From positions 889,279,835-889,343,834 of the forward strand of contig OY856410.1 of assembly GCA_963693085.1 (NCBI GenBank): DNA of 64,000 nucleotides. The letters are read 5' to 3'. Within the stretch, counting starts at the first letter, position 1; every line of letters starts with the position of its first letter. Origin of the DNA: Alisma plantago-aquatica (taxonomy: Eukaryota; Streptophyta; Magnoliopsida; Alismatales; Alismataceae). Below the pieces are notes generated by a model. That model saw only the letters and a program-made list of their open reading frames with translations, was not told the DNA's origin and did not search any database. Of this stretch, positions 36,301 through 45,192 are shown piece after piece. The position numbers were made by a program, and so were the translations under genes.

Positions 36301-36550
36301 ACTGTCCTCTCTTAAGAAATTAGATATTTATTCTTGTAAGTGTTCTGGGTGCATTCCTCTTCACAAGCTACACAATTTGGAAAGCTTGATAATCCACAAT
36401 TGTCCCAATCTATCATTCACGGACTCCGCTGATAAACTGCCATCCTCTTTGACACGTGTCTTTATCACAAAATCCCCGTCGTTGGAAAAGTGGTGTCTCA
36501 TTCACCAGCAATTCAAAATGGCCCATGTCTCAGATTTCAAAGTTCTCTAG
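33332..36550 (+). CDS. CC-NB-ARC-LRR disease-resistance protein (RGA/R13L1 type), N-terminally truncated
   Basis: Intact intron-free frame of 1072 codons from the first ATG (33332). NLRs sense pathogen effectors in the cell and trigger defence through nucleotide-dependent assembly. Numbered from this ATG: end of the coiled coil (FRQEYAVAIRKFREELNEI, 5-23); NB-ARC with P-loop GMGGFGKTT (93-101), kinase-2 LLVLDDVW (167-174, the final Trp marks the CNL class), RNBS-B GSKIIVTTR, GSPLAIK (261-267, GLPL box), RNBS-D CFVISSVFPKD and MHD (396-398). LRRs run from about 510 to 1060, with regular LPxxIxxLxxLxxLxL units and the acidic insert typical of R13L1-type proteins near 790-850. All nucleotide-binding motifs are kept. 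The usual N-terminal 100-plus residues of the coiled coil, needed for signalling, are gone: the Copia LTR ends 146 bp upstream. The open frame extends upstream to 33206 but has no ATG there. Expression is uncertain; it could be a decaying gene or one driven by the LTR. Confidence 0.9.
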   Translation: MDPSFRQEYAVAIRKFREELNEIMWRKDAFGFENDEGDRKRPPDDVVFKHQLTGSEPGDDLFIGRENEMQELISLLLADGIDNCCVPVIALVGMGGFGKTTLVQRVLKDPVVFQCYSKIGWVCVSNDFHVDKLTIATLDALHMYRHGKELSILQQLLAYTVHEDKFLLVLDDVWNESVQSWDSFYSSLRHGANGSKIIVTTRSHFVARTMQPQRIIDVGCLSEADAWTMFQLYAFENFEECEHEQPTLVAVGKEIAIKCKGSPLAIKVLCRFLRYEYQEEDIWNHVLQSELWDDSIWDEGKQILGPLALSYVHLPAYLKPCFVISSVFPKDQNIHKRKLIEMWKAHELVEDHNEDKGMRYVDYLLSRSFFFLVRDNYFDPVKERHTQHNINDYVMMHDLNHDLAQYLSRDQMFSFLDNSRSQAHKELHIPQGDPRALLGTTYELYIPHGVHHAFICATYDRSVLLGHDHNYSCSLRTLHDRSSGSFSGSILYNLGIQSLERVNLDSLRKLTYREHAEWMNGSLFLEKLRNLRQLNIYRKPDSSQIAAICSLYNLRILNFMDDNVREHILLPDSIGNLKHLIHLNLTCVGNKHLPESLCCLTKLQTLRLRRAKISCLPDCISELVNLKNLDLSSSEIRRLPESIGNLKTLHILSLDGCDKLRELPRNLVKLINLTELHVNGTPKEGYFPAGLGNMTKLQTLPIFRVAPKKSAAKLAGIEELRDLVGIRGSLTISNLNDVIRQEDAAEAKLMKKPHVRYLSLYWAEMGAGYYKEANINQEAEASTDDDSNAADAKHIISREKEACLDGENQAYEETELETSNRDQQVLENLRPHTNIEKLYIYHWRGRRLVSWLGDQSYDNLKKVYIENIQQCTSLCPLHQLPSLEYLHCYNMSSLTCLALTSLSPSIHWNAEENISTTEPCPSTRTCFPMLQHLIEQNCPQLASLTDAPMPSLRQLELCSNHSMKWLPPLPLIEQLSIWNFSGQLDRLLHSLSSLKKLDIYSCKCSGCIPLHKLHNLESLIIHNCPNLSFTDSADKLPSSLTRVFITKSPSLEKWCLIHQQFKMAHVSDFKVL

Positions 36551-36672
36551 CTGTTGTTGTTAGTGCCGTCGCAGCAATATGGATCTATCATGTGCATACT
36601 CCCGTCATTTACCTTGGTGTGCTGTACGCTTCTGCATCGTCAATTTAAAATCAAGGTACGTGTTTATTATTA

Positions 36673-36814
36673 GCAAAAAAAACCTAAATGGCACATTTGC
36701 CAATTTTAATTACCTAAATGGCATGTTCTTGAACTTATTGCCCAAAATGGCACATTATGGAGCAATACGTCCCCTGCTGGGACGCATTGCTCTCCCGCGA
36801 GGCAATGCGTCCCG
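36673..36814 (+). repeat. MULE left terminal inverted repeat
   Basis: It pairs with the complement of 41404-41545 with only a few differences. It includes two copies of a CCTAAATGGCA-like motif and the first GCAATACGTC/GACGCATTGC dyad. Confidence 0.88.
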
Positions 36815-37045
36815 AGCCGCAACAGAGCAATGCGTCACGGCTCAGGACGCATTGCCCTTTGTGGGACCAATGCGTCGCGGCCCGCGACGCGTCCAACGGC
36901 TATAAAATTGCCACGCGGGCAATGCGTCCCGGACGGGGACGCATTGCTCCCAGCGCAACGGCTATTTTACCGTTGGGGCCGCCGCGCGGCGCCAGGCGGT
37001 GCCACGTGGGCGCAATACGTCCACAACCGGGACGCATTGCTCCCC
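36755..37045. repeat. Array of AATGCGTC...GACGCATT dyads, left end
   Basis: About five dyads, each an AATGCGTC (or variant) facing a GACGCATT a few bases later, separated by GC-rich spacers. GC content is far above the surroundings. A TATATATA stretch follows at 37046-37053, so this may also be the upstream region of the transposase gene. Confidence 0.8.
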
Positions 37046-37688
37046 TATATATATTGGCCGAAAACAACCCCCAAACTCACACCATTCTTCATTTCCTTCA
37101 TCTAGCTCTATACTCCCGTTGCTCTGGAGCTTTTCTCAGATTTCTATTGCTTTGGGTGATTTCTAGCTTATTTCGGGCGATCTTGGAGCTGATATCTTCT
37201 GCTGTTCGGAGACTATTTGGAGCTTCTTCTTTCTCTTCTTCTATTCTTTGATTGTCAACAGATAACTCTCCATTTCAGGTATTTATTCTACCAAAATTTT
37301 AATTTTCAAAATATGAACTTACGGAATATTACAACTGAAATAATTGTATTGTTACTCTTTAATTGCACATTACTGAAATAATGATGTAGAAAATGACAAT
37401 TGAAGGCTACTTAATACCTGAAAAATTATTGTTCGAAATTGCAAAATTGTTATTTTGAAATGTTAGTGTTACTAAAAAATTAGCAAAATTGTTGTTATGA
37501 AATGTTAGTTAATTTTACTGAAAAAATTAGCAAAATTGTTGTTCACTGTTAATGTTATAGAAAAAATAATCCAATAAATTTAATTCCAAATTGATGTCAT
37601 TGCTCTAAAATATTAATTTATGTTGATATAATGTCATAAAATATGAATTTCTTTATGATGTTAATATAATATTCTAAAATATAGGAAC

Positions 37689-39599
37689 ATGGCATCTAGT
37701 TCAAATTCACGAATTGTGAAGATGCGATATGATGGACAATTTCTCTCTGATGGGTCTTATTCTAGTCGATCTGTTAGACCCATAAACATTTCACTTATTA
37801 ATACCCTATCTGAACTAAAATCATATATCTATACAACACTTGACATCAATCCCAACCACTTCTCTATGAAAATATCCTATCTTTTCCCTGGAGAAAATCA
37901 TATGCTCGTACAAGTTGATGATGATGATGCATACAGAACCTTGTTATCACTTTCAGCTGATGCCTATATTGATGTGTTTCTTGAAAAAACATATATCCAC
38001 CAACAACCTTGTTTAATGAGTCTATTGAATCAATTTCAATCTCAATTCTCTCGGAGTCAACCACCTCAATTCTGTCAAAGTCATTTAACTACTGAATGGA
38101 GTCAACCACCTCAATTCAGTCCTACACCTCAATTCAGTCTTAGCAATTTAACTGCTGAGTGGAGTCAACCACCTGAATTTTCTCAAAATCTTAGTACTGA
38201 GAATATTGGTGTTGAGGTTGAGGAGGGAGATAATGATATTGATCATGAAGGTGATAATGATAGTGATCATGAAGGTGATAACAATAGTGACATTGAAGGT
38301 GGTAATAACAGTGAACCACCTAAGGATGAGTCATTGACTGAAACCGATGATCAACACACACATCCATTCCCTGACTCTATTGCAGCATTGAGTCATATTC
38401 CATCCATATTTGACAACCAATGGCCCCAACATGAACACATTGATTCCAACTATGAAGCTTTTCAAGATGATGACTGGGTGGAAGATTTTTGTCATGAATT
38501 TCGTCTCAATTACAATCCTTCCAGTGCTGTTATATATGAGGGTGCTTTATTTGCATCTAAAGTTGTACTGGTTGAGACACTCCAAAAATGGTCGGTACAA
38601 AAGAATGTCCAGTACCGTACATTACGCTCAAATAATCGTCATCTTAAACTTGCTTGTATCCATGATGAACGATGTCCTTGGAGATTGACCGCTTGCCAGT
38701 CCAAAAAAGCAGGTGGCATGTGGAAGATAAAACGCTGTAAAGCAGGCCACAATTGTGAATTAACTGTTATGAATCATGATCATCACCAAGTCACATCATC
38801 TTATATTGCTCGAATGATAATGCCAATCCTAGTATCACGACTGGATATGTCGACACGAGAAATTCGTGACAAGGTGAATGCTGAACTAAGGCTCAATATA
38901 TCTTACAAGAAGGCATATCTAGCGAGGAGGAAGGTTGTTTGTAAAATATTTGGAGACTGGGAATCATCATATCATAGTTTGTTGCCGTTCCTAATTTCTC
39001 CGACACAATATATTCCAAGAACTATATATGCCCACCTTATTGATGATTATATCCTTCAAACTGAAGGCACTCGTAGATTCAAGCGGGTGTTTTGGGCATT
39101 TGGTCCAGCTGTGAGGGGTTGGGCCTATTGTAGGCCTGTTCTTACTGTTGATGGCACATTTTTAACAGGAAAATATACTGGCATACTTCTCCTTACATGT
39201 GGCATAGATGCTGATAATGGTCTATTTCCACTTGCTTTTGCTGTTGTCGAGAAAGAAAATAAGGACTCATGGGAGTGGTTCTTTGGTTCTCTACAAACTT
39301 GTATTCCAATCATTCCACGACGTACATACTTGTGTATTATTTCTGATCGAATGAGTGGGATTTTTCCAGCCCTTCAATCAAAATTTCATTGGGCTCAACA
39401 TCGTTATTGTCTTCGACATCTTCGGGAGAACTTCCATAAGCAGTTCAAGTCCAAGGAGTTGAGGGACCTTATGTGGAAGGTGGGATCCACATCTGATACA
39501 CATGAATTTGATCGTCATATGACTGTTATAGAAACTATAGAACCAGTAGCGAAGTCGTATTTATTAGGCCAAAATCCAGTACGAGTGCCTCTGTTGTAG
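37689..39599 (+). CDS. MURA-type MULE transposase, C-terminally truncated
   Basis: 636 codons. Residues 1-105 form a PB1/ubiquitin-like N-terminal domain (VDDDDAYRTLLSLS). Residues 110-240 are low-complexity, with QPPQF repeats and acidic EGDNDSDHEGDN repeats. Residues 275-355 are the MuDR zinc-type DNA-binding domain (YEGALFASKVVLVETLQKW, then CxxCPW and KAGHNC). From about 475 comes the MULE catalytic domain with VDGTFL, AFAVVEKENKDSWEWFF, ISDR and the C...H pair in RYCLRHLRENFHK. Two catalytic Asp are visible (VDGTF, ISDR). The frame stops at TAG 39597 just after AKSYLLGQNP, where relatives continue for 100-200 residues including the SWIM zinc finger. Probably inactive. Confidence 0.85.
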   Translation: MASSSNSRIVKMRYDGQFLSDGSYSSRSVRPINISLINTLSELKSYIYTTLDINPNHFSMKISYLFPGENHMLVQVDDDDAYRTLLSLSADAYIDVFLEKTYIHQQPCLMSLLNQFQSQFSRSQPPQFCQSHLTTEWSQPPQFSPTPQFSLSNLTAEWSQPPEFSQNLSTENIGVEVEEGDNDIDHEGDNDSDHEGDNNSDIEGGNNSEPPKDESLTETDDQHTHPFPDSIAALSHIPSIFDNQWPQHEHIDSNYEAFQDDDWVEDFCHEFRLNYNPSSAVIYEGALFASKVVLVETLQKWSVQKNVQYRTLRSNNRHLKLACIHDERCPWRLTACQSKKAGGMWKIKRCKAGHNCELTVMNHDHHQVTSSYIARMIMPILVSRLDMSTREIRDKVNAELRLNISYKKAYLARRKVVCKIFGDWESSYHSLLPFLISPTQYIPRTIYAHLIDDYILQTEGTRRFKRVFWAFGPAVRGWAYCRPVLTVDGTFLTGKYTGILLLTCGIDADNGLFPLAFAVVEKENKDSWEWFFGSLQTCIPIIPRRTYLCIISDRMSGIFPALQSKFHWAQHRYCLRHLRENFHKQFKSKELRDLMWKVGSTSDTHEFDRHMTVIETIEPVAKSYLLGQNPVRVPLL

Positions 39600-40685
39600 A
39601 GATGGTAGTGATATTTGGTTGGCACGAGTGCCTCTGTTGTGCTACACAATAGTGGAGTGGCACTTTCCCTACAGAGTACTTGGACAGTTCGGCTTTGTTC
39701 AAGTACAACCTACTCTTGAGCTGCCGAAGCTTAGCCGGATAGATGGGAGGGGTCATGCGGCTGAGGATTGGATGCTTCATTATAGGCAGGAGGTGCAGAT
39801 GTGGAACAACAGACGTGAGAGCTTAGTTCCCGCTCCACCAGTTGATACAGTCTACAGTCCTCAGGTTCACTATGCATGGTATCATCCACAATACATTGTG
39901 CCCCCTCCAGATATGCCTCCAAGCATATACTACCCGCAAAGTTATCGTCAGCAGGAATTTGTGAGTATCATTATTATTTTCTTTTACAAATTGTTATTAT
40001 TTATCTTTGTTATTTGTAATATATGTAATTGGTCTTTATTATGTGTACATACTTTATTTTACCGGTACAAACACATGTGGCGATCCGAGCGGCAGTACAG
40101 CACGCCCCTGCACAGATCAGAGACAGCATCTATACCATCCAGGGGAGTTACTTTGATAGTCTTCCCGACTATGCTCGGCCGTGGGATCCCATACCCACTC
40201 ATACCACAGCCCCTGAGCCCACTCCTACTCCTACTCCTACTCCTACTCCTACTGTTGAGCCCACTCCCACTCCCACTTCTCAGTTCATGTCATGGGGATC
40301 GACAGGGCCATATTTTTCAGGAGCTGCTTCATATTCCTCATTCATCACCCCACCTCAACCACCATCATACCATGGAGCAAGTTCTTCTTCTGCTCCATAC
40401 ACTCCATTCCCACCAGCAATTATTCACCAGAGCCGACCACCATCTTATGTCACATATTCACCTACTCCGTTTGATTTCTCAGGATGCACCCCACCTGATG
40501 CATCCTATCCTGGTTTTCCTAGACCCCTCACCCCACCTCCACCTTTTCATTTCTTCCCTGATGCTCGCCAGCAGCCTCCTACGCAGTTGTCCCCAGTTCA
40601 GCAGTCTCCAGATGACATCGGTACAGAGGATCCTAATGTAGAGGGACGTGGGCGAGGACGTCGTGGGCGAGGACGGCATACTTAG
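39577..40685 (+). CDS. Plant mobile domain (PMD) C-terminus with proline-rich tail, two exons
   Basis: A frame one base off the transposase reads CRDGSDIWLARVPLLCY, EWHFPYRVLGQFG, LSRIDGRGHAAEDW and MWNNRRE. From memory this is the C-terminal part of the PMD of MAIN/MAIL1-like proteins, which also occurs in transposons. A phase-0 intron fits at 39961-40100 (GTGAGT...TACAG). It joins to a second exon with a Pro-Thr repeat (40215-40275, from CCTACT repeats), many Pro/Ser/Tyr and a final GRGRGRRGRGRHT. No ATG is found at the start, so it is either the 3' part of a fused transposase-PMD gene or a captured fragment. Function in the element is unknown. Confidence 0.65.
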
Positions 40686-41124
40686 TTTTTTATATATTGT
40701 ACAGTTTTGTATGTATGCCTTTGTGAGGACATCTATTGTATGTGGATCTATCATATTATGATATCACATTGGTTCATTTTGGATCGTGTTGTTGTGGATC
40801 TATCATATTGTTCTGTTGTGTATTATTTGCTCGTCATGTTGGTTCATGTTTTAACCTTGTTTTTAATTGCTATCTCATTTATTTGGATTAAGTTCGTATT
40901 ATATAATCAATTAGGAACCAACCAATGTTGGTTGCAATACACTTATATATTCCATATGCATGTTACGACCTATTGAAATTGACAAATTTATAATAATTGA
41001 GTATATTATAGACATCCAAATATAAGTGAACGAATTATAAATGTATAAATATAATCAATATTGTTAATTTACATATCAATAACCATGAAACAATATCAGT
41101 GACTGTAAAAAATGATTAAAAAAA

Positions 41125-41460
41125 CCAATGCGTCCTGCATGGGGACGCATTGCTCCAATGCGTCCTGCATGGAGACTCATTGAGCAATGCGTCCCGGTGG
41201 GGGACGCATTGGTCCCACACAAGGGCAATGCGTCCCGAGCCGTGACGCATTGCACTCCTGTGGGGTCAATGCGTCCCCTTTTGGGACGCATTGCTCTCCC
41301 GCGTGGCAATGCGTCCCGGCGGGGGACGCATTGGTCCCACAACAGAGCAATGCGTCACGGCTCGGGACGCATTGCCCTCCTGTGGGACCAATGCGTCCCC
41401 CACCGGGACGCATTGCCTCGCGGGACAGCAATGCGTCCCAGCAGGGGACGTATTGCTCCA
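41125..41460. repeat. Array of AATGCGTC...GACGCATT dyads, right end
   Basis: About nine dyads in 335 bp with a repeat length of about 36-44 bp. Spacers alternate between types such as GGTCCCACA and CTCTCCCGCG. Every dyad can fold into a short hairpin. Confidence 0.85.
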
Positions 41461-41545
41461 AAATGTGCCATTTTGGACAATAAGTTCAAGAACATGCCAT
41501 TTAGGTAATTAAAATTGACAAATATGCCATTTAGATTTTTTTGCC
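41404..41545 (-). repeat. MULE right terminal inverted repeat
   Basis: Complement of the left repeat 36673-36814, ending GGCAAAAAAATC when read inward. The target duplication TTATTATTA follows. Confidence 0.88.
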
Positions 41546-41854
41546 TTATTATTATATATATTTTCCGCAAGAAAAGTTGATTAAACAAACGGAACTAAAG
41601 CACTTTCCCATTGCGATAGAATTTACTCAGAAAAACACAAACATTTATTATCATGTACATGTTACATTTTTCGCGTTATGGATATGAGGCATTTAATTAC
41701 ATATTTACAGGTCATTATGTCATTTTGCAGCATGTGTCGAGTCCATGGCAACATTGGCTCGCTCTCTATGTGGTTTCATGTTTTCGTGGTCGTTAATTGG
41801 TTTGAAGTATTTATCCAGTGGACTTATTCCTTCTCAGACGCATAGATTAGTTAT

Positions 41855-42217
41855 CTACTCCTGACAACTTATTCGCATAGCTCCAGCGATATGGTTAATG
41901 CCATAGACAATGTCAATATGTTCAGAGGTCCTGGTAGCTTTGATGCTTTGATCAATACTGATACCGGCCATCGTATTTGCAACCATAAATGTAGCAGTCT
42001 CTGTCTTCATTTGTGGTGAGCGGAGTGTTCTCGCAACTTGCTGTTTCTAGTTTAGTAGCTATGTATATTCAATTCGATTTTCTTCTTCTTCTGTCAGCAT
42101 GACATTCAAATTGTAGGCGGGAACAGAGTAAAGATTTATAATCGTTTCTCACTCACCTGAAAGGTATTCTCCATACTGTGCCCAAGTTTTGCTTGACACA
42201 GTGATCCAGTTAAATTT
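41855..42217 (-). pseudogene. Unidentified broken ORF, about 120 codons
   Basis: One minus-strand frame gives ordinary-looking protein for 121 codons with three internal stops: FNWITVSSKTWAQYGEYL, then VPAYNLNVMLTEEEENRIEY, then QQVARTLRSPQMKTETATF and GISIDQSIKATRTSEHIDIV. Amino acid use looks like a real soluble, partly helical protein, and the frame never shifts. I do not recognise the family. It lies outside the MULE and before the RTE relic. It may be a host pseudogene or another element's ORF. Confidence 0.35.
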
Positions 42218-42520
42218 CCTTACCTAGTGAGTGGCAGTCAGAAAAAACAATCCTTTACTATAGAGAATATAATGTAGCTAATATGGACGTAAATTTCAAA
42301 CAATCAGAGACACTATACCTTCAGTCAATAGTAGTATTTCGGGTATGGGCCTGTAATGTATAAGGTAGTTCACAAATATAAAAAAAAACCTTCAAGCTAT
42401 GCATAAAAGTATAGTGGCAATGTGATTGATAAATAGAAAAACAATGGCGATGTGGAGGTAAAATTAAATCGAAAAAATCATAGATAGATAGTCGTGTCCT
42501 ATTTATCTAAAAATTCAAAC

Positions 42521-42960
42521 AATCATCATCATCATCATCTAAGCTCAACTCTAATCATGTTGGGGTCGGATACATGGACCCTTCTTTTCCAATCAGCTAT
42601 ATTATATGTCATATTCTGATTAACATGTAGAGATTCTAAATTTCTCTTTATAAGCTCTTTCCAGTTTAATTTGTGTATGTCTCTTCTTTTTTTAAATTCT
42701 GTTTGACTCGATAACATTGCTCTGTATAGGTGTGTTACTTTGTCTGTGTTATATGGGTCCATGTCATGTCGGGGGGACCTCGTACAACTTGTCCTCAATA
42801 CTCGCTACCACAACTTTGTTACTGATATAGTGATTTTTTTAGCGATCTTTTCTTATCTTCGCACACATCCATCTCAACATACACATGTCGACCTCATTCG
42901 TCTTGTTGATACCTTTTTTCTTCAACACCCAACATTCACTCCTATATAGACTTACTTTTT
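42521..42960 (-). pseudogene. RTE-type LINE, 3' end
   Basis: Minus-strand text reads LYRSECWVLKKK, MCMLRWMCAKIRKDR, NKVVVASIEDKLYEV and, after breaks, WKELIKRNLESLHVNQNM and DWKRRVHVSDPN. These are the closing blocks of the ORF of plant RTE LINEs. The sequence ends in a (GAT)n tail (ATC repeats at 42522-42539 on the plus strand), the usual RTE tail. Only the last few hundred bases are present, as expected for a 5'-truncated insertion. Confidence 0.75.
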
Positions 42961-44077
42961 AATTTGAGAGAGATTCTCCGGTCACACATATTTTAGTTAC
43001 ACTTCACTTCAACCATCCTAAGAACATCATATGACAAACATCATCTTCAGCATCCCCATCCATTTGAATAATAGAATTAAAGTAACAAAATTTGTCACAT
43101 TTTAGTACAACTACTCTGTCCAATTTGGACCCACCATTCACGATTCGAGATTAACTAAAATTGCAATGCATACACTCAATTTTAATCCTACAAATCATCA
43201 ATCCATTTGATTCAAACTCATTTATTTAAAGTTTAACTTGATGATTCAATCCATCTTTAATTTCATCAATCAACCCAATATCAACAACAAATGACATGTA
43301 TCAAGGAATGCCATGTTGAACATGCTTTGACAACTCATCCATAACGAGAACAAATAGATAAGAGCTCACAGCTAATTATTGATGTACCTCAACTGAGAAA
43401 ATGTTGGTGCCTCTTCTCTAGAATGTTGGTATGTATGTCCAGAGAATCAATCATATGATGATTGTAACAGGGCTTTAGATACATGATTTGATAATAATAA
43501 AGGTAATTTTGTCTATTATGCTTGTCTCAATCACGAGATGATGACACATATATAATAGATGTCTAAAGAATGATATTACTCGATGACATATGTCTTTAGG
43601 TTAACTCTATCAATTCTGTCACTCTTATCTATGGGAGAAACAAACTCCACTTCTGAAAATAAGAGAAAAGATCATATCAACAACAACAACTTCAGTCTGA
43701 AATGCCTCAAAAGCAAGTCTCTGCTTAGCTGCACTATCTTCCTAAACTCTATTATGACCAGAGGGTGACTAAACTACCTTAAGCCCTGAAGTAAATTCTA
43801 CTCGAACAATGAGATCATATGTATGATAAGAGTACATATATTCTTATTATGTCCCTAATCGAATATTATTGTGCAAGCAAAATAAATGACATTAATACAT
43901 AATACTAGAGTGTGTGTTGGCTGATGACAAAGTCTCATTAGCCATAATATGTGATATCAAGTCAAACACATAGGTACATGTTAGAGAACAGTGTATCAGA
44001 CAAACCCATGTTGAGAGTGATAAATGGAGACCATGAAATGGTACTCAGAATCAGCTTGCAGAGGATACTTTTTCATT
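42961..44077. other. Interval without recognisable genes
   Basis: No known domain or element end identified. The open frame 43583-43768 has no motif. The part 43420-43900 has LTR-like composition but no partner in the window. Confidence 0.4.
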
Positions 44078-44325
44078 ATAGTCACCTTGTTAAGCTATCT
44101 ATAGTCTATGAATAACCTCATAGACCCATCCTTCTTTTTAAGAAAAAGAACTGGAGCATCCCATGGAGAAGTACTTGGTCAAATGAAACCTTTCTCAAGC
44201 AACTCCTGTAGTTGTTTCTTGAGTTCTGCCATCTCAGCAGGCGCCATCCTATAAGGTGTTTGGGCTATTGGTTGCGTACTTGAAATTAGATTCATCTCAA
44301 AATCAATCACTCGAGGTGGAGGAAT
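44078..44325 (-). pseudogene. Tekay/Del-type gypsy RT fragment
   Basis: Minus-strand translation gives [43 protein letters not shown], a stop, then PSTSPWDAPVLFLKKKDGS and LFIDYR with another stop before LNKVT. This matches the start of the RT in the element at 61560-61800 nearly residue for residue. It is followed by the primer site and LTR at 44463-45173, so gag and most of pol were deleted. Confidence 0.8.
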
Positions 44326-44462
44326 ATCTTAGTTTATGGTTGCAGTAAAGAAGTTGCACCTTGACATCCCATTCCTGGATGTTATCGAGGAGATGCCCAC
44401 ATTCGCAAAAGCAGTTATGACCCTGACTTACTATCCTAATGGTCCATGATGACTCAACCTAA

Positions 44463-44474
44463 GCTCTGATACCA
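44463..44474 (-). other. Primer binding site, tRNA-Met type (gypsy remnant)
   Basis: Read on the minus strand TGGTATCAGAGC follows the LTR end with three bases between. It orients LTR copy B and shows that the LTR lies at higher coordinates. Confidence 0.85.
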
Positions 44475-44477
44475 AGC

Positions 44478-45173
44478 TATTACACCCACATCCCAAAACT
44501 ACCACTAATCATGAGATTAGGGCATAAGTTGAGAATTAAACATGATACAAAAAGTACTCTTAACTTTTTCTTTAATATCAAAACTCTTTGTCTCTCACAT
44601 TCAACCACATAAATGAATTTACAAGGGAAACTAAAACTTGATTACTCTAATCTGATCTCAACAATAAAGATACATATCTAAACATTCATTCTATTTCTCA
44701 CTCTTTCATGCATATACCACATGACAATCAAATACATTTTGTATTATTAAGGAATCAAAGTTACACATCATTATTTACAACTCTCACTACTCTATAAGGA
44801 CCTAGAGTGACAGGGAATGATTGAACTTAATTAATTTCATACTTAATTCTTATGGTAGATCTACTTTGATGCACTAACATCTTTCATCCACATGTTATCC
44901 CTAAAAATTGTGAGTAGAGGGGTGAGCCTACTCACTTAGTGAATGTGTACTTCAAAGAAATAGTTTAAAGCACTTAGATATTCAGAGATATGCTATTTAA
45001 GTAATTGAATATAAAGTAGAACAATAATGAGCTATAAAGGAAATGATTTTTCACAAACATATAATTGGAAGGATTGCTCTATATAAGCAAAGGAGTACAC
45101 ATACTGAATAATCTCAAAGGTAACTAGTAAATCAGAAACATACAAAGAATAATTGAATAACTAAACACACTAA
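44478..45173 (-). repeat. Gypsy LTR piece, copy B, cut by LINE 2
   Basis: Partner of 13097-13815. The similarity ends at about 45173, where the 5' end of LINE 2 starts. So LINE 2 inserted into or next to this LTR. Confidence 0.75.
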
Positions 45174-45192
45174 GAACAACTTACTTTGAAAT

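Larger units (their letters stand above)
36673..41545 (+). mobile_element. Mutator-like element (MULE) with long inverted repeats
   Basis: The ends (GCAAAAAAAACCTAAATGGC at 36673; the complement starts GGCAAAAAAATCTAAATGGC at 41545) form about 142 bp of near-identical inverted repeat. They are flanked by a 9-bp direct repeat TTATTATTA (36664-36672 and 41546-41554), the length normal for MULEs. The TSD is low in complexity, which weakens it slightly. Inside are a MURA-type transposase, a plant-mobile-domain ORF and, next to both ends, arrays of GCAATGCGTC dyads. It sits 122 bp after the stop codon of the resistance gene. Confidence 0.88.

Noticed and set aside
40292..40641. Continuation of the 340-codon frame from 39619 past 39960
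   Set aside because: After 39960 this frame becomes hydrophobic and low-complexity. A GT-AG intron to the other frame gives a coherent Pro-rich tail.
41125..41460. Regularly spaced repeat read as a CRISPR array
   Set aside because: Units are dyads with related, not unique, spacers. The array is in a plant MULE next to terminal repeats, and a similar one is at the other end.
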